A stretch of DNA of 64,000 bases from Proteiniclasticum ruminis DSM 24773 (GTDB lineage: Bacteria; Bacillota; Clostridia; Clostridiales; Clostridiaceae): NCBI RefSeq assembly GCF_000701905.1, contig NZ_JNKC01000004.1:297834-361833 (forward strand), written 5' to 3'. Every line of letters starts with the position of its first letter. The first letter of the stretch is position 1. The position numbers and the translations under genes are program-made. Of the stretch, positions 53,941 through 64,000 are shown one piece after another. Below the pieces are notes generated by a model, which saw only the letters and a program-made list of their open reading frames with translations, searched no databases and was not told the origin of the DNA.

Positions 53941-54266
53941 TATTTGTGGATAACTCATTGTCCCATGGAAGGACCATATGCTATCATAGAAAAGAATTGT
54001 TGATAACTTACTCTATTTTCTGTAGTTTTCCACAATTGTGGATAACCCTGTGAATAAACTGTTCCTTTTCTGTCTAAAATATATTATACTGTTTCTGTAC
54101 CCTTGATACTGCAATGTTCTAGCACTACGTACAATGTGAGGAACTTCTCTTAATCTATTGTGGATTTTATTCAGAAGTCTTCTTATTACACTTTATCAAC
54201 AGCTGAAACTTCTTATTTATCAACATAGTTTCTGGAATTATTTATTTTATATTTTTCTGTAGATAA
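53941..54266. other. oriC: oriC, upstream DnaA-box array (rpmH-dnaA gap)
   Basis: AT-rich gap with perfect DnaA boxes TGTGGATAA at 53945-53953 and 54037-54045. One-mismatch boxes are TGTTGATAA (53998-54006), TTTTCCACA (54026-54034), TGTGAATAA (54049-54057), plus weaker TTATCAACA and TGTAGATAA forms to about 54266. It is the first half of a bipartite origin. Confidence 0.85.
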
Positions 54267-54339
54267 CCTGTTTAAAACTTGTTTATTCAGGTACTTTTAT
54301 TTTTAAAATTATTTTTATTTTATTAGGAGGACATAATAC

Positions 54340-55689
54340 ATGAATACCCAATTAGCTGAAACCTGGGAAAAAGTACTTAAGATTCTTAAGGTGGAGATCA
54401 TGTCTGAGGTAAGTTATAACACTTGGATTCTTGGATTGAAACCAATAGGAATGAGAAATGGTGTATTCATGATCAGTGTACCCAATGAACTGACGCTGGA
54501 TATCATTAACCAGCGATATATGCTTTTATTTAAAGAATCCATCAAACACGTTCTGAACCAGGATGTGGATGTGCAGTGTATGGTTGGTGAACCAGAATCT
54601 GATGATTCAAAATCAGAGGAAGAAATGCAGAAAGATGCCATCAAGCCTGCAGCAGAAGCTTTTGGCTCTCTCAACTCCAAATACACCTTTGATTCGTTTG
54701 TCATCGGTAACTCCAACAGATTTGCGCATGCTGCCTCTGTAGCCGTTGCTGAATCACCAGCGAATGCCTATAATCCACTCTTTCTGTATGGTGGAGTCGG
54801 ACTTGGAAAAACACATCTCATGCATGCCATTGGCCATCATATTCAGGCAAACAACCCAAAAGCTAAGGTGGTCTATGTTTCTTCGGAGAAGTTCACCAAT
54901 GAACTGATCAACTCTATCCGATATGATAAGAATCTTGATTTTAGAAACAAATATAGAAATGTGGATGTACTTCTGGTGGACGACATACAGTTCATTGCTG
55001 GAAAAGAAAGTACCCAGGAAGAGTTCTTCCATACTTTCAATGAACTCTATGAAGCAAGAAAACAGATTATCATTTCCAGTGATAGACCACCAAATGAAAT
55101 CCCTACATTAGAAGACCGTTTGCGGACACGTTTTGCATGGGGGCTTCAGGCAGACATTCAGGCACCAGATTTTGAAACAAGAATTGCAATTCTCAAGAAG
55201 AAAGCAGAGATTGAGAAATACGTTGTTTCCTCTGATGTCATGGTCTATATCGCAACTAAGATCAAATCCAATATCAGAGAACTGGAAGGGGCTCTTACAA
55301 GAGTAATGGCTTATTCCTCATTAACCAACAACAAAAACATCACCGTTGATTTAGCTGCAGAAGCACTGAAGGACATCATCTCTTCCTCACAAACCAGATC
55401 CATTACCATCGATCTGATTCAGGATGTGGTGGCGAATTATTATAATCTTTCCGTTCAAGAGCTGAAATCACAAAGAAGAACAAGAAACGTGGCCTATCCA
55501 CGGCAGATTGCCATGTATCTTTCAAGAAAACTCACGGATATGAGTTTACCTAAAATTGGTGATGAATTTGGTGGCAGAGATCATACCACTGTCATTCATG
55601 CCTATGAAAAAATCAGTACAGCACTAAAAAGTGATGATTCACTTGCCAGTGCCATCAGGATCATCACTAAAAAGGTGAACAGCCAGTAA
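54340..55689 (+). CDS. dnaA: chromosomal replication initiator DnaA
   Basis: 449 residues. Domain I (1-85), a short linker, AAA+ domain with [15 protein letters not shown] and LLVDDIQF, and the C-terminal DNA-binding domain with the signature [16 protein letters not shown]. It binds the boxes on both sides of its own gene and opens oriC. TTAGGAGG precedes the ATG. Confidence 0.98.
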   Translation: MNTQLAETWEKVLKILKVEIMSEVSYNTWILGLKPIGMRNGVFMISVPNELTLDIINQRYMLLFKESIKHVLNQDVDVQCMVGEPESDDSKSEEEMQKDAIKPAAEAFGSLNSKYTFDSFVIGNSNRFAHAASVAVAESPANAYNPLFLYGGVGLGKTHLMHAIGHHIQANNPKAKVVYVSSEKFTNELINSIRYDKNLDFRNKYRNVDVLLVDDIQFIAGKESTQEEFFHTFNELYEARKQIIISSDRPPNEIPTLEDRLRTRFAWGLQADIQAPDFETRIAILKKKAEIEKYVVSSDVMVYIATKIKSNIRELEGALTRVMAYSSLTNNKNITVDLAAEALKDIISSSQTRSITIDLIQDVVANYYNLSVQELKSQRRTRNVAYPRQIAMYLSRKLTDMSLPKIGDEFGGRDHTTVIHAYEKISTALKSDDSLASAIRIITKKVNSQ

Positions 55690-55722
55690 TTCACAAGTTA
55701 TTAAATTGCCTGTTCATCCACA

Positions 55723-55888
55723 TGTGGATAATTTTATTTTAAAAATAGCTTGTGGAGAACTGTGGATAACTTGAGTAGGATTTCAAAACTTATTCACATG
55801 GTTTCAAGTCAGCAGATTTCTACAGCCTCATGGTTTATTTCACTTATCCACATAATACCGCCGCCTACTACTACTATTACTAAATAAT
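55723..55888. other. oriC: oriC, dnaA-dnaN gap with unwinding element
   Basis: Perfect DnaA boxes at 55723-55731, 55761-55769 and 55844-55852, with near matches at 55751-55759 and 55790-55798. The last box (TTATCCACA) is followed by a GC cluster (CCGCCGCC) and then by trinucleotides CTA CTA CTA CTA TTA CTA AAT AAT (55865-55888). Read on the other strand these are DnaA-trios (3'-GAT/AAT-5'). This is the layout of the basal unwinding system in Bacillus. Confidence 0.85.
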
Positions 55889-55991
55889 CTATTATATTAT
55901 TACTCTTTTGCGTGGACGAAATCATTCACTGTGCAGCAAAAGTATCCCCACGAAACATTGTTTTATCTTATGAAATTGGGAGGATTGCATC

Positions 55992-57092
55992 ATGCATTTC
56001 AGATGTCAGAAAAAAGATCTTGTAGAAGGAATCTCAACCGTACAGAAAGCGATTTTGGGAAAATCTCCTATGGCAGTTTTAGAAGGAATTTATATTGAGA
56101 CTGGTGCCAATGAAATTATCATGAGAGGTTCTGATATAGACCTCAGTATTGAAACATTGGTTTCATCAAGTGTTCTGGAGGAAGGTAGACTGGTCATCGA
56201 CTCTAAACTATTCGGTGACATTATCAGAAAGCTCCCAGATGCTACTGTAGAGATTGCTACAATGGAAAACAATACAATCCTTATTTCCTGTGAAAACTCA
56301 GAGTTCAATCTTCTATACTTAAATGCTGAAGAATTTCCAACGCTCCCAGAAATCGGAAATAGAGAAAAGATTTCTATCAGAGAAGATGTTTTTAAAAATC
56401 TTATCAAAGCGACATCCTTTGCCGTAGCACAGGATGAATCCAGACCAATTCTTATGGGTGTACTCTTTGAAGTGAAGAATAAAGTGCTCAATATGGTCGC
56501 TCTGGATGGATTCAGACTGGCTCTTCGCAGTGAATATTTGGAATCCAATGAAGATCTATCTGTGGTCATTCCAGGTAAAACACTCAATGAAGTCTCCAAG
56601 ATCCTTGGAGATAAAAATGAGCTTCTCTATATCAGCTTCAATGAGAATCATATTCTTTTCGAAGTTCAGAATACAAAAGTGGTTTCCAGGCTTCTTTCAG
56701 GAAGCTTTATCAAGTACGAATCGATTATTCCAACAGACTATAAACTGCAGTTCAAAGTGAAAAGAGCACTTCTGGCACAAAGTATTGAAAGAGCCTCACT
56801 GATGGCAAAAGAAGGTTCCTCTAAGCTGATCAAACTTCAGATCGAAAATGACCGTGCAGTGATTACATCCAATTCACAGTTTGGTAAAGTAAAAGAAGAC
56901 GTACCGGTTCATATGGAAGGGGATGCCATTGAAATTGCTTTCAATGCAAACTATCTGCTGGATACTTTAAAAGTCATGGAAGAAGAAGAGATTGTTCTGG
57001 AGATGACCTCCAGTGTCAGTCCGGCCATCATTAAAAATACGGTGGTAGACAACTGTATTTACATGGTGCTGCCAGTTAGATTAACCAGATAG
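55992..57092 (+). CDS. dnaN: DNA polymerase III beta sliding clamp
   Basis: 366 residues. Three clamp domains; MHFRCQKKDLVEGISTVQKA at the start and the C-terminal DNCIYMVLPVRL are standard. It tethers the polymerase to DNA. GGGAGGATTGCATC precedes the ATG. The oriC half-site is directly upstream. Confidence 0.97.
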   Translation: MHFRCQKKDLVEGISTVQKAILGKSPMAVLEGIYIETGANEIIMRGSDIDLSIETLVSSSVLEEGRLVIDSKLFGDIIRKLPDATVEIATMENNTILISCENSEFNLLYLNAEEFPTLPEIGNREKISIREDVFKNLIKATSFAVAQDESRPILMGVLFEVKNKVLNMVALDGFRLALRSEYLESNEDLSVVIPGKTLNEVSKILGDKNELLYISFNENHILFEVQNTKVVSRLLSGSFIKYESIIPTDYKLQFKVKRALLAQSIERASLMAKEGSSKLIKLQIENDRAVITSNSQFGKVKEDVPVHMEGDAIEIAFNANYLLDTLKVMEEEEIVLEMTSSVSPAIIKNTVVDNCIYMVLPVRLTR

Positions 57093-57101
57093 GGGGAAAT
57101 T

Positions 57102-57311
57102 ATGGAAATTAAAATCAAGACTGAATTTATCAAGCTGGATTCATTTTTGAAATGGGCGGGGGCAGTTTCATTAGGGTCTGAGGCAAAAGCTTATATTCAG
57201 GAAGGGCTAGTGAAAGTTAACGACGAGGTAGAGCTGAGAAGAGGAAAGAAAATTTATCCAGGAGACAAAGTTGAATTCAATGGAGAAGTTTTCATCGCTG
57301 TGGCTGAATAA
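57102..57311 (+). CDS. rlbA: S4-domain RNA-binding protein (YaaA/RlbA)
   Basis: 69 residues forming an S4 domain (FIKLDSFLKWAGAVSLGSEAKAYIQEGLVKVNDEVELRRGKKIYPGDKVEFNG region, motif NDEVELRRGKKI). Conserved between dnaN and recF; thought to act in 50S ribosome assembly. Nine bases after dnaN. Confidence 0.92.
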   Translation: MEIKIKTEFIKLDSFLKWAGAVSLGSEAKAYIQEGLVKVNDEVELRRGKKIYPGDKVEFNGEVFIAVAE

Positions 57312-57344
57312 TTCCAGATAAAAATTGCAATATGTATTGAGCTT

Positions 57345-57382
57345 TATACCACATAGAAGGACGGCCTTCTGTGTGGTATAAT
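57345..57382 (+). promoter_or_regulatory. hairpin overlapping a recF promoter
   Basis: A 16-bp stem with one G-U pair (TATACCACATAGAAGG / CCTTCTGTGTGGTATA, ACGG loop) at 57345-57380. Its right arm runs into an extended -10 TGGTATAAT (TATAAT at 57377-57382). There is no T run, so it is not an ordinary terminator. Confidence 0.55.
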
Positions 57383-57401
57383 ATATTGTAGGAGATTTTT
57401 T

Positions 57402-58496
57402 ATGAAAATTAGAAACATCAGTATGATGAACTATCGGAATTATGATCAACTTAATATTGAATTAGGCAAGGATGTCAATGTCTTTCAAGGAGAAAATGCC
57501 CAGGGAAAAACCAATATTCTTGAGGCAATTTATTATTGCGCCTTTGGAAGATCACACAGAACCGTGAAATCTAAAGACCTGATCCTATGGAAACAGAGCA
57601 TTGCGCAGATTAAAGTTTATATTGAAAAGGACCGCTTGGATAAGACCATTGATATTCAGATGCTTTCTGATGGAAGAAAATCTGTTTCCATCAATAAAGT
57701 AAAACTGACAAAAATAGGTGATCTCTTGGGCGTCTTGAATGTAGTGATGTTCTCTCCAGAAGACTTGAAGATTGTAAAAGAATCTCCTGGAATTCGACGG
57801 AGATTTCTAGATATGGAAATCAGTCAGCTGGATAAGGGATACTATAACGCTCTTGTGGGATACAATAAGGTGCTTCAGGAAAGAAATGCATTATTGAAAT
57901 CAAGAAGAATGGATCGTAATGTTTTGGACATTTATGATGTGAAGCTGGCAGAGTACGGAAGCTATATCGTAAAGCAGAGAATTAACTATGTCGCACTGCT
58001 GAATACTCATGGAAAGCCTATCCATTATGAAATCACCACGGGGAAAGAGGAAATCGACTATGAGTATAAGTGTTCTTTTTCTCTAGAGGGAGATCTTAAA
58101 GAGAATCTTAGAAAAGAACTTTATAGAAAAAGAGATACAGACATAGAACGTGGAACTACTTCTTCAGGAGTACATAGAGATGATTTCACGATTCATATCA
58201 ATGGGATCGATGCAAAAGATTTTGGGTCTCAGGGACAGCAGAGGACGTCTGTCCTTACGATGAAATTTGCATCTCTTGAAATCATTAAAAAGCTGAAAGG
58301 AGAATATCCTCTTCTGCTGCTGGATGATGTGCTGTCTGAGCTGGATCTATCCCGTAAAAAGTTCATTCTAAAATCCATAGAAAATATTCAGACTGTAATT
58401 ACCTGTACTGGTGTTGAGAATGTGGAAGCATACTTAACAGGAAGTTACAGGCTCTTTACTGTAAGAAACGGAACAGTGGAACAAGGAGGTGTCTAG
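57402..58496 (+). CDS. recF: DNA replication and repair protein RecF
   Basis: 364 residues. Walker A FQGENAQGKTNILEAIYY, signature DFGSQGQQRT, Walker B and D-loop LLLLDDVLSELDLSRK. It helps load RecA at gaps. Preceded by GTAGGAG. Stop at 58496, one base before the remB start. Confidence 0.96.
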   Translation: MKIRNISMMNYRNYDQLNIELGKDVNVFQGENAQGKTNILEAIYYCAFGRSHRTVKSKDLILWKQSIAQIKVYIEKDRLDKTIDIQMLSDGRKSVSINKVKLTKIGDLLGVLNVVMFSPEDLKIVKESPGIRRRFLDMEISQLDKGYYNALVGYNKVLQERNALLKSRRMDRNVLDIYDVKLAEYGSYIVKQRINYVALLNTHGKPIHYEITTGKEEIDYEYKCSFSLEGDLKENLRKELYRKRDTDIERGTTSSGVHRDDFTIHINGIDAKDFGSQGQQRTSVLTMKFASLEIIKKLKGEYPLLLLDDVLSELDLSRKKFILKSIENIQTVITCTGVENVEAYLTGSYRLFTVRNGTVEQGGV

Positions 58497-58497
58497 A

Positions 58498-60773
<2,276 letters not shown>

Positions 60774-60786
60774 GAGGCACATATAG

Positions 60787-63354
60787 TTGAATAACAATGA
60801 AGGTAAAGTATTACCCATAGATTTGAGAAAAGAAATGAAAACCAGTTATATCAATTACGCCATGAGTGTAATTGTAGGTCGTGCACTTCCTGATGTACGT
60901 GATGGAATGAAGCCTGTACATAGAAGAATCCTATTTTCCATGCATGAGCTGGGCATTTACAACGAAAAAGGATTCCGTAAGTGCGCAAGAATCGTCGGTG
61001 ACGTTCTTGGTAAGTACCATCCACATGGAGACTCCTCTGTGTATGATGCACTTGTAAGACTTGCTCAGGACTTCTCTACCAGATATCTCCTCGTGGAAGG
61101 CCATGGTAACTTCGGTTCTGTGGATGGAGATGGAGCAGCGGCGATGAGATATACAGAAGCAAAGCTGGCTAAAATTTCTTCAGAAATGCTTCGAGACATC
61201 AATAAAGATACTGTAGATTTTATACCAAACTTTGATGGAGAGGAAAAAGAGCCTACGGTTCTTCCTGCAAGATTTCCTAATCTTCTGGTTAATGGTTCTT
61301 CAGGTATTGCGGTTGGTATGGCTACCAATATTCCACCTCATAACCTTACGGAAGTCATCAATGGAGTGATTCATCTGATTGATCATGAAGACACGACAGT
61401 ACTTGAGCTGATGCAGTTTATTAAAGGACCAGATTTTCCTACTGGTGGAACCATCATGGGTGTAACTGGTATCAGAGAAGCCTATGAGACAGGTCGTGGT
61501 AAGGTCATCGTCAGAGCGAAGAGTGCTATTGAAGAACATAACGGCAGACAGAGAATCATCATTACAGAAATTCCGTATATGGTGAATAAAGCAAAGCTTA
61601 TTGAAAATATTGCTGATCATGTGAGAGATAAGAAGCTTACAGGTATATCAGATCTCCGGGATGAGTCTGACCGTGATGGTATGAGAATTGTCATTGAGCT
61701 GAAAAGAGATGCCAATGCACATGTGGTCTTAAACTATCTTTATAAAAGGACAAAGGTTCAAGATACCTTTGGTATCATCAACCTGGCACTGGTCAATAAT
61801 GAACCTAAGGTTCTGAACCTCAAAGAAATTCTCAAGAATTACCTGAATTTCCAAAAGGAAGTTGTTACTAGAAGAAGTATATTTGAAATGAACAAAGCCA
61901 AAGACAGAGCTCATATCCTCGAAGGATTGAGAATTGCTTTGGATCATATTGATGAAGTCATCAAAGTTCTGAGAAGTTCCAAAACCACAGAAATTGCAAA
62001 AGAAGAGCTGATGACAAGATTTGCTCTTTCAGAAAGACAAGCTGTAGCGATTCTTGATATGAGATTAAGAAGGCTTACAGGATTGGAAAGAGATAAAATT
62101 GAAGAGGAATATAAATCTCTTATGGAGCTTATTGCTTATCTGGAGGGAATCATCAGCGATGAAGCACAGCTTCTTGGTGTGATTCGGGATGAACTTATAG
62201 AAATCCGTGACAAATATGGAGATGAAAGAAGAACTGATATAGAAAAGAATCATGATGAGATTGATTATGAAGATCTCATCAATGAAGAAGATGTTGTCAT
62301 CACACTGACTCAGGATGGATATATCAAGAGAATCTCAGCCACAGCGTACTCTGCTCAAAAGAGAGGTGGAAGAGGTATTCAAGCCATGTCCACTAAGGAA
62401 GATGATGTGGTGAACAAGGTATTTGTGACATCAACCCATAAAAATCTTCTCTTCTTTACCTCTAAAGGTAAAGTGTATAAGCTGAAAGCCTATGAAATTC
62501 CAGATTCTGGGCGTACTTCCAAGGGAGTTAATCTTGTGAACCTCATCCCTGTAGATCAGGATGAGAGTATCCAGGCTGTAATATCCATTAGAGATATGGA
62601 AAAGGATGGATATCTTGTATTTGCCACAACAAGTGGACTCATCAAGAAGACAACACTTCATGATTTCAGCAATATCAGAAAAACAGGGCTCATCGCTCTT
62701 AATCTGAGAGAAGGAGACTCCCTCCTCAATGTGAAATATACAAGAGGAGATGCAGATTTGCTTCTTGTGACAAAAGATGGATATGCCATTAAGTTTAATG
62801 AGCATGACGTGAGACCAATGGGAAGAACTGCAACAGGTGTGAAAGGAATTACCCTTCGTACAGGAGATATCTGCGTATCCTTTGATATTGCAGTAGCTGG
62901 TGAAGACATTTTGGTAGTATCTGAGAATGGTCTTGGCAAGAGAACGCCAACGGATCAGTACAAACAGCAGAATAGAGGAGGAAAGGGACTGATTGCCTAT
63001 AAAGTAACGGGTAAAACCGGTTATGTAGTTGGTGCACGTTCCTGTTCCAATGAAGATGAGCTGCTTCTCGTAAACTCTGATGGAGTTGCCATCCGTATCA
63101 ATGTAAGTGAGATATCCATCACATCTAGAAATGCCATGGGCGTAAAACTCATGAAGACATCGGAAGAATCAAAAGTTGTTTCTATGGCTAAGATTATTGC
63201 ATCCAGAGAAGATGGCGGTCCAGAAGTGGAAGAAATCGACAGTGATGAAATGATTGAGAAAAAGCTCAGTGAAGTTATGGATGATGATTTAGACATGACT
63301 GATTTAGAAGACGAGTTCAGAGAAGACTCTGAAGAAGATTTAGAAGAAGAGTAA
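60787..63354 (+). CDS. gyrA: DNA gyrase subunit A
   Basis: 855 residues from a TTG (60787) with AGGAGG upstream. Catalytic tyrosine in [12 protein letters not shown]; quinolone region [17 protein letters not shown] with Ser. The GyrA-box is QKRGGRGIQ, the six-blade C-terminal domain follows, and the acidic tail ends DSEEDLEEE. Thirteen bases from gyrB. Confidence 0.97.
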   Translation: MNNNEGKVLPIDLRKEMKTSYINYAMSVIVGRALPDVRDGMKPVHRRILFSMHELGIYNEKGFRKCARIVGDVLGKYHPHGDSSVYDALVRLAQDFSTRYLLVEGHGNFGSVDGDGAAAMRYTEAKLAKISSEMLRDINKDTVDFIPNFDGEEKEPTVLPARFPNLLVNGSSGIAVGMATNIPPHNLTEVINGVIHLIDHEDTTVLELMQFIKGPDFPTGGTIMGVTGIREAYETGRGKVIVRAKSAIEEHNGRQRIIITEIPYMVNKAKLIENIADHVRDKKLTGISDLRDESDRDGMRIVIELKRDANAHVVLNYLYKRTKVQDTFGIINLALVNNEPKVLNLKEILKNYLNFQKEVVTRRSIFEMNKAKDRAHILEGLRIALDHIDEVIKVLRSSKTTEIAKEELMTRFALSERQAVAILDMRLRRLTGLERDKIEEEYKSLMELIAYLEGIISDEAQLLGVIRDELIEIRDKYGDERRTDIEKNHDEIDYEDLINEEDVVITLTQDGYIKRISATAYSAQKRGGRGIQAMSTKEDDVVNKVFVTSTHKNLLFFTSKGKVYKLKAYEIPDSGRTSKGVNLVNLIPVDQDESIQAVISIRDMEKDGYLVFATTSGLIKKTTLHDFSNIRKTGLIALNLREGDSLLNVKYTRGDADLLLVTKDGYAIKFNEHDVRPMGRTATGVKGITLRTGDICVSFDIAVAGEDILVVSENGLGKRTPTDQYKQQNRGGKGLIAYKVTGKTGYVVGARSCSNEDELLLVNSDGVAIRINVSEISITSRNAMGVKLMKTSEESKVVSMAKIIASREDGGPEVEEIDSDEMIEKKLSEVMDDDLDMTDLEDEFREDSEEDLEEE

Positions 63355-63360
63355 AATTAA

Positions 63361-63398
63361 GAAGAGATTTCCATGATTCATGGAGGTCTCTTCTTTTT
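63361..63398 (+). terminator. terminator of the gyrB-gyrA transcript
   Basis: Stem GAAGAGA..CCATGA / TCATGG..TCTCTTC followed by a T run, six bases after the gyrA stop. Confidence 0.85.
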
Positions 63399-63830
63399 AG
63401 TATTTAGAGTCTTAAAAAACTATAAAACGAACAATAATCAAAAATTAGATAAATTAGTTCGGTGATTAGCGGTTTTTGTCAATCATTTGGAGAGGGAGAA
63501 AGAGCGTTCATACAAAAACAACTCCGTGTGTATCACAATAAGGATTACTTCGAAAAATACAGATATTGATAGATTGAGTGACTTATTTACCTTAAATCAA
63601 ATTGTGTATAAACACCGACAATTCATCCCGTGATAAGATAGACAAGTCGCTTGAGAGAGCGGCGCAAAAACAAGCAAACACAGTTCTTTGAAAATTAAAC
63701 AGAATATAGGTAAAAAACCAAAGTAATTCTTTTTGAGAAATCAAAAAAAACCACTTTCTGAAAAGAAAGTGCGAACTTCATGAAAATGGAGTTCAGAAGC
63801 TAGTGTAATGAATAGCTAGTTCAAACTTTT
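63399..63830 (+). other. rRNA operon promoter and leader region
   Basis: About 430 bases without a gene. A TTCTTTGAAAATTAAACAG sequence at 63684-63702 resembles the antitermination leader found before clostridial 16S genes. Two hairpins follow, CACTTTCT/AGAAAGTG (63752-63771) and GAACTTCA/TGGAGTTC (63773-63794), probable processing stems. No single promoter is convincing; GATAAGAT near 63633 is a possible -10. Confidence 0.5.

Positions 63831-64000
<170 letters not shown>

Overview
The window looks like the origin region of a low-GC Gram-positive anaerobe of the class Clostridia, most likely Clostridiaceae; the genus cannot be fixed from sequence alone. Reasons: the rpmH-rnpA-yidD-yidC-jag block is divergent from dnaA-dnaN-rlbA-recF-remB-gyrB-gyrA, a 16S rRNA gene with a clostridial 5' end starts just after gyrA, and endospore-lineage genes (the clostridial Lon protease lonC, a YtvI-like permease, lipoprotein-rich metabolism, radical SAM enzymes) are present. 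The replication origin lies at about 53.94-55.89 kb. Almost everything to its left is on the minus strand and everything to its right on the plus strand, so most genes run away from oriC.

Layout. 0-1.7 kb: a tandem GNAT acetyltransferase (cut by the window edge) and a spermidine-synthase-like methyltransferase. 1.7-5.1 kb: a respiratory block with system II cytochrome c maturation (ccsA, resB) and a lipoprotein-type pentaheme nitrite reductase (nrfA). 5.3-6.8 kb: a radical SAM/SPASM enzyme followed by a 27-residue, strongly basic peptide gene with an excellent ribosome binding site, closed by a terminator; this is the best candidate in the window for an undescribed peptide-modification system. 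7-13.4 kb: single housekeeping genes (DUF4317, M18 aminopeptidase, CsbD, adenylate kinase, hydrolases). 13.6-17.2 kb: the remains of a nucleoside/sugar-type ABC importer whose ATPase has lost its first half at a junction with the gpsA terminator. 17.2-24.4 kb: gpsA, an LTA-synthase-like enzyme, rlmH with an abnormal C-terminus, a lipoprotein, a SEC-C protein, a CxxC mini-protein, walJ and murA. 24.6-27.6 kb: a candidate structured RNA, an unknown protein, dnaD- and dnaI-like helicase-loading genes, and a small cluster of DnaA boxes. 27.66-28.35 kb: seven tRNAs with a duplicated Glu-Val-Asp unit and a near-consensus promoter.

28.4-45.2 kb: CoA-binding protein, HI0933 flavoprotein, esterase, purA, pgsA, a NUDIX enzyme, then the conserved rpsF-ssb-rpsR / DUF2232-gdpP-rplI-lonC-dnaB block, DUF951 and DUF3343, a cysteine-desulfurase-like enzyme, a YtvI-like permease and DUF4446. 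45.2-51.4 kb: mnmE-mnmG-rsmG-parA-parB with four perfect parS sites between rsmG and parA, three of them exactly 177 bp apart inside a diverged tandem duplication. 51.6-64 kb: the origin block, with DnaA boxes on both sides of dnaA and an apparent basal unwinding element (DnaA box, GC cluster, DnaA-trios) between dnaA and dnaN.

Together the right half is the chromosome replication, segregation and translation core. The left half is accessory and metabolic, and holds nearly all the unusual observations. Starts were re-chosen where a clear Shine-Dalgarno sequence points to an internal ATG, TTG or GTG.
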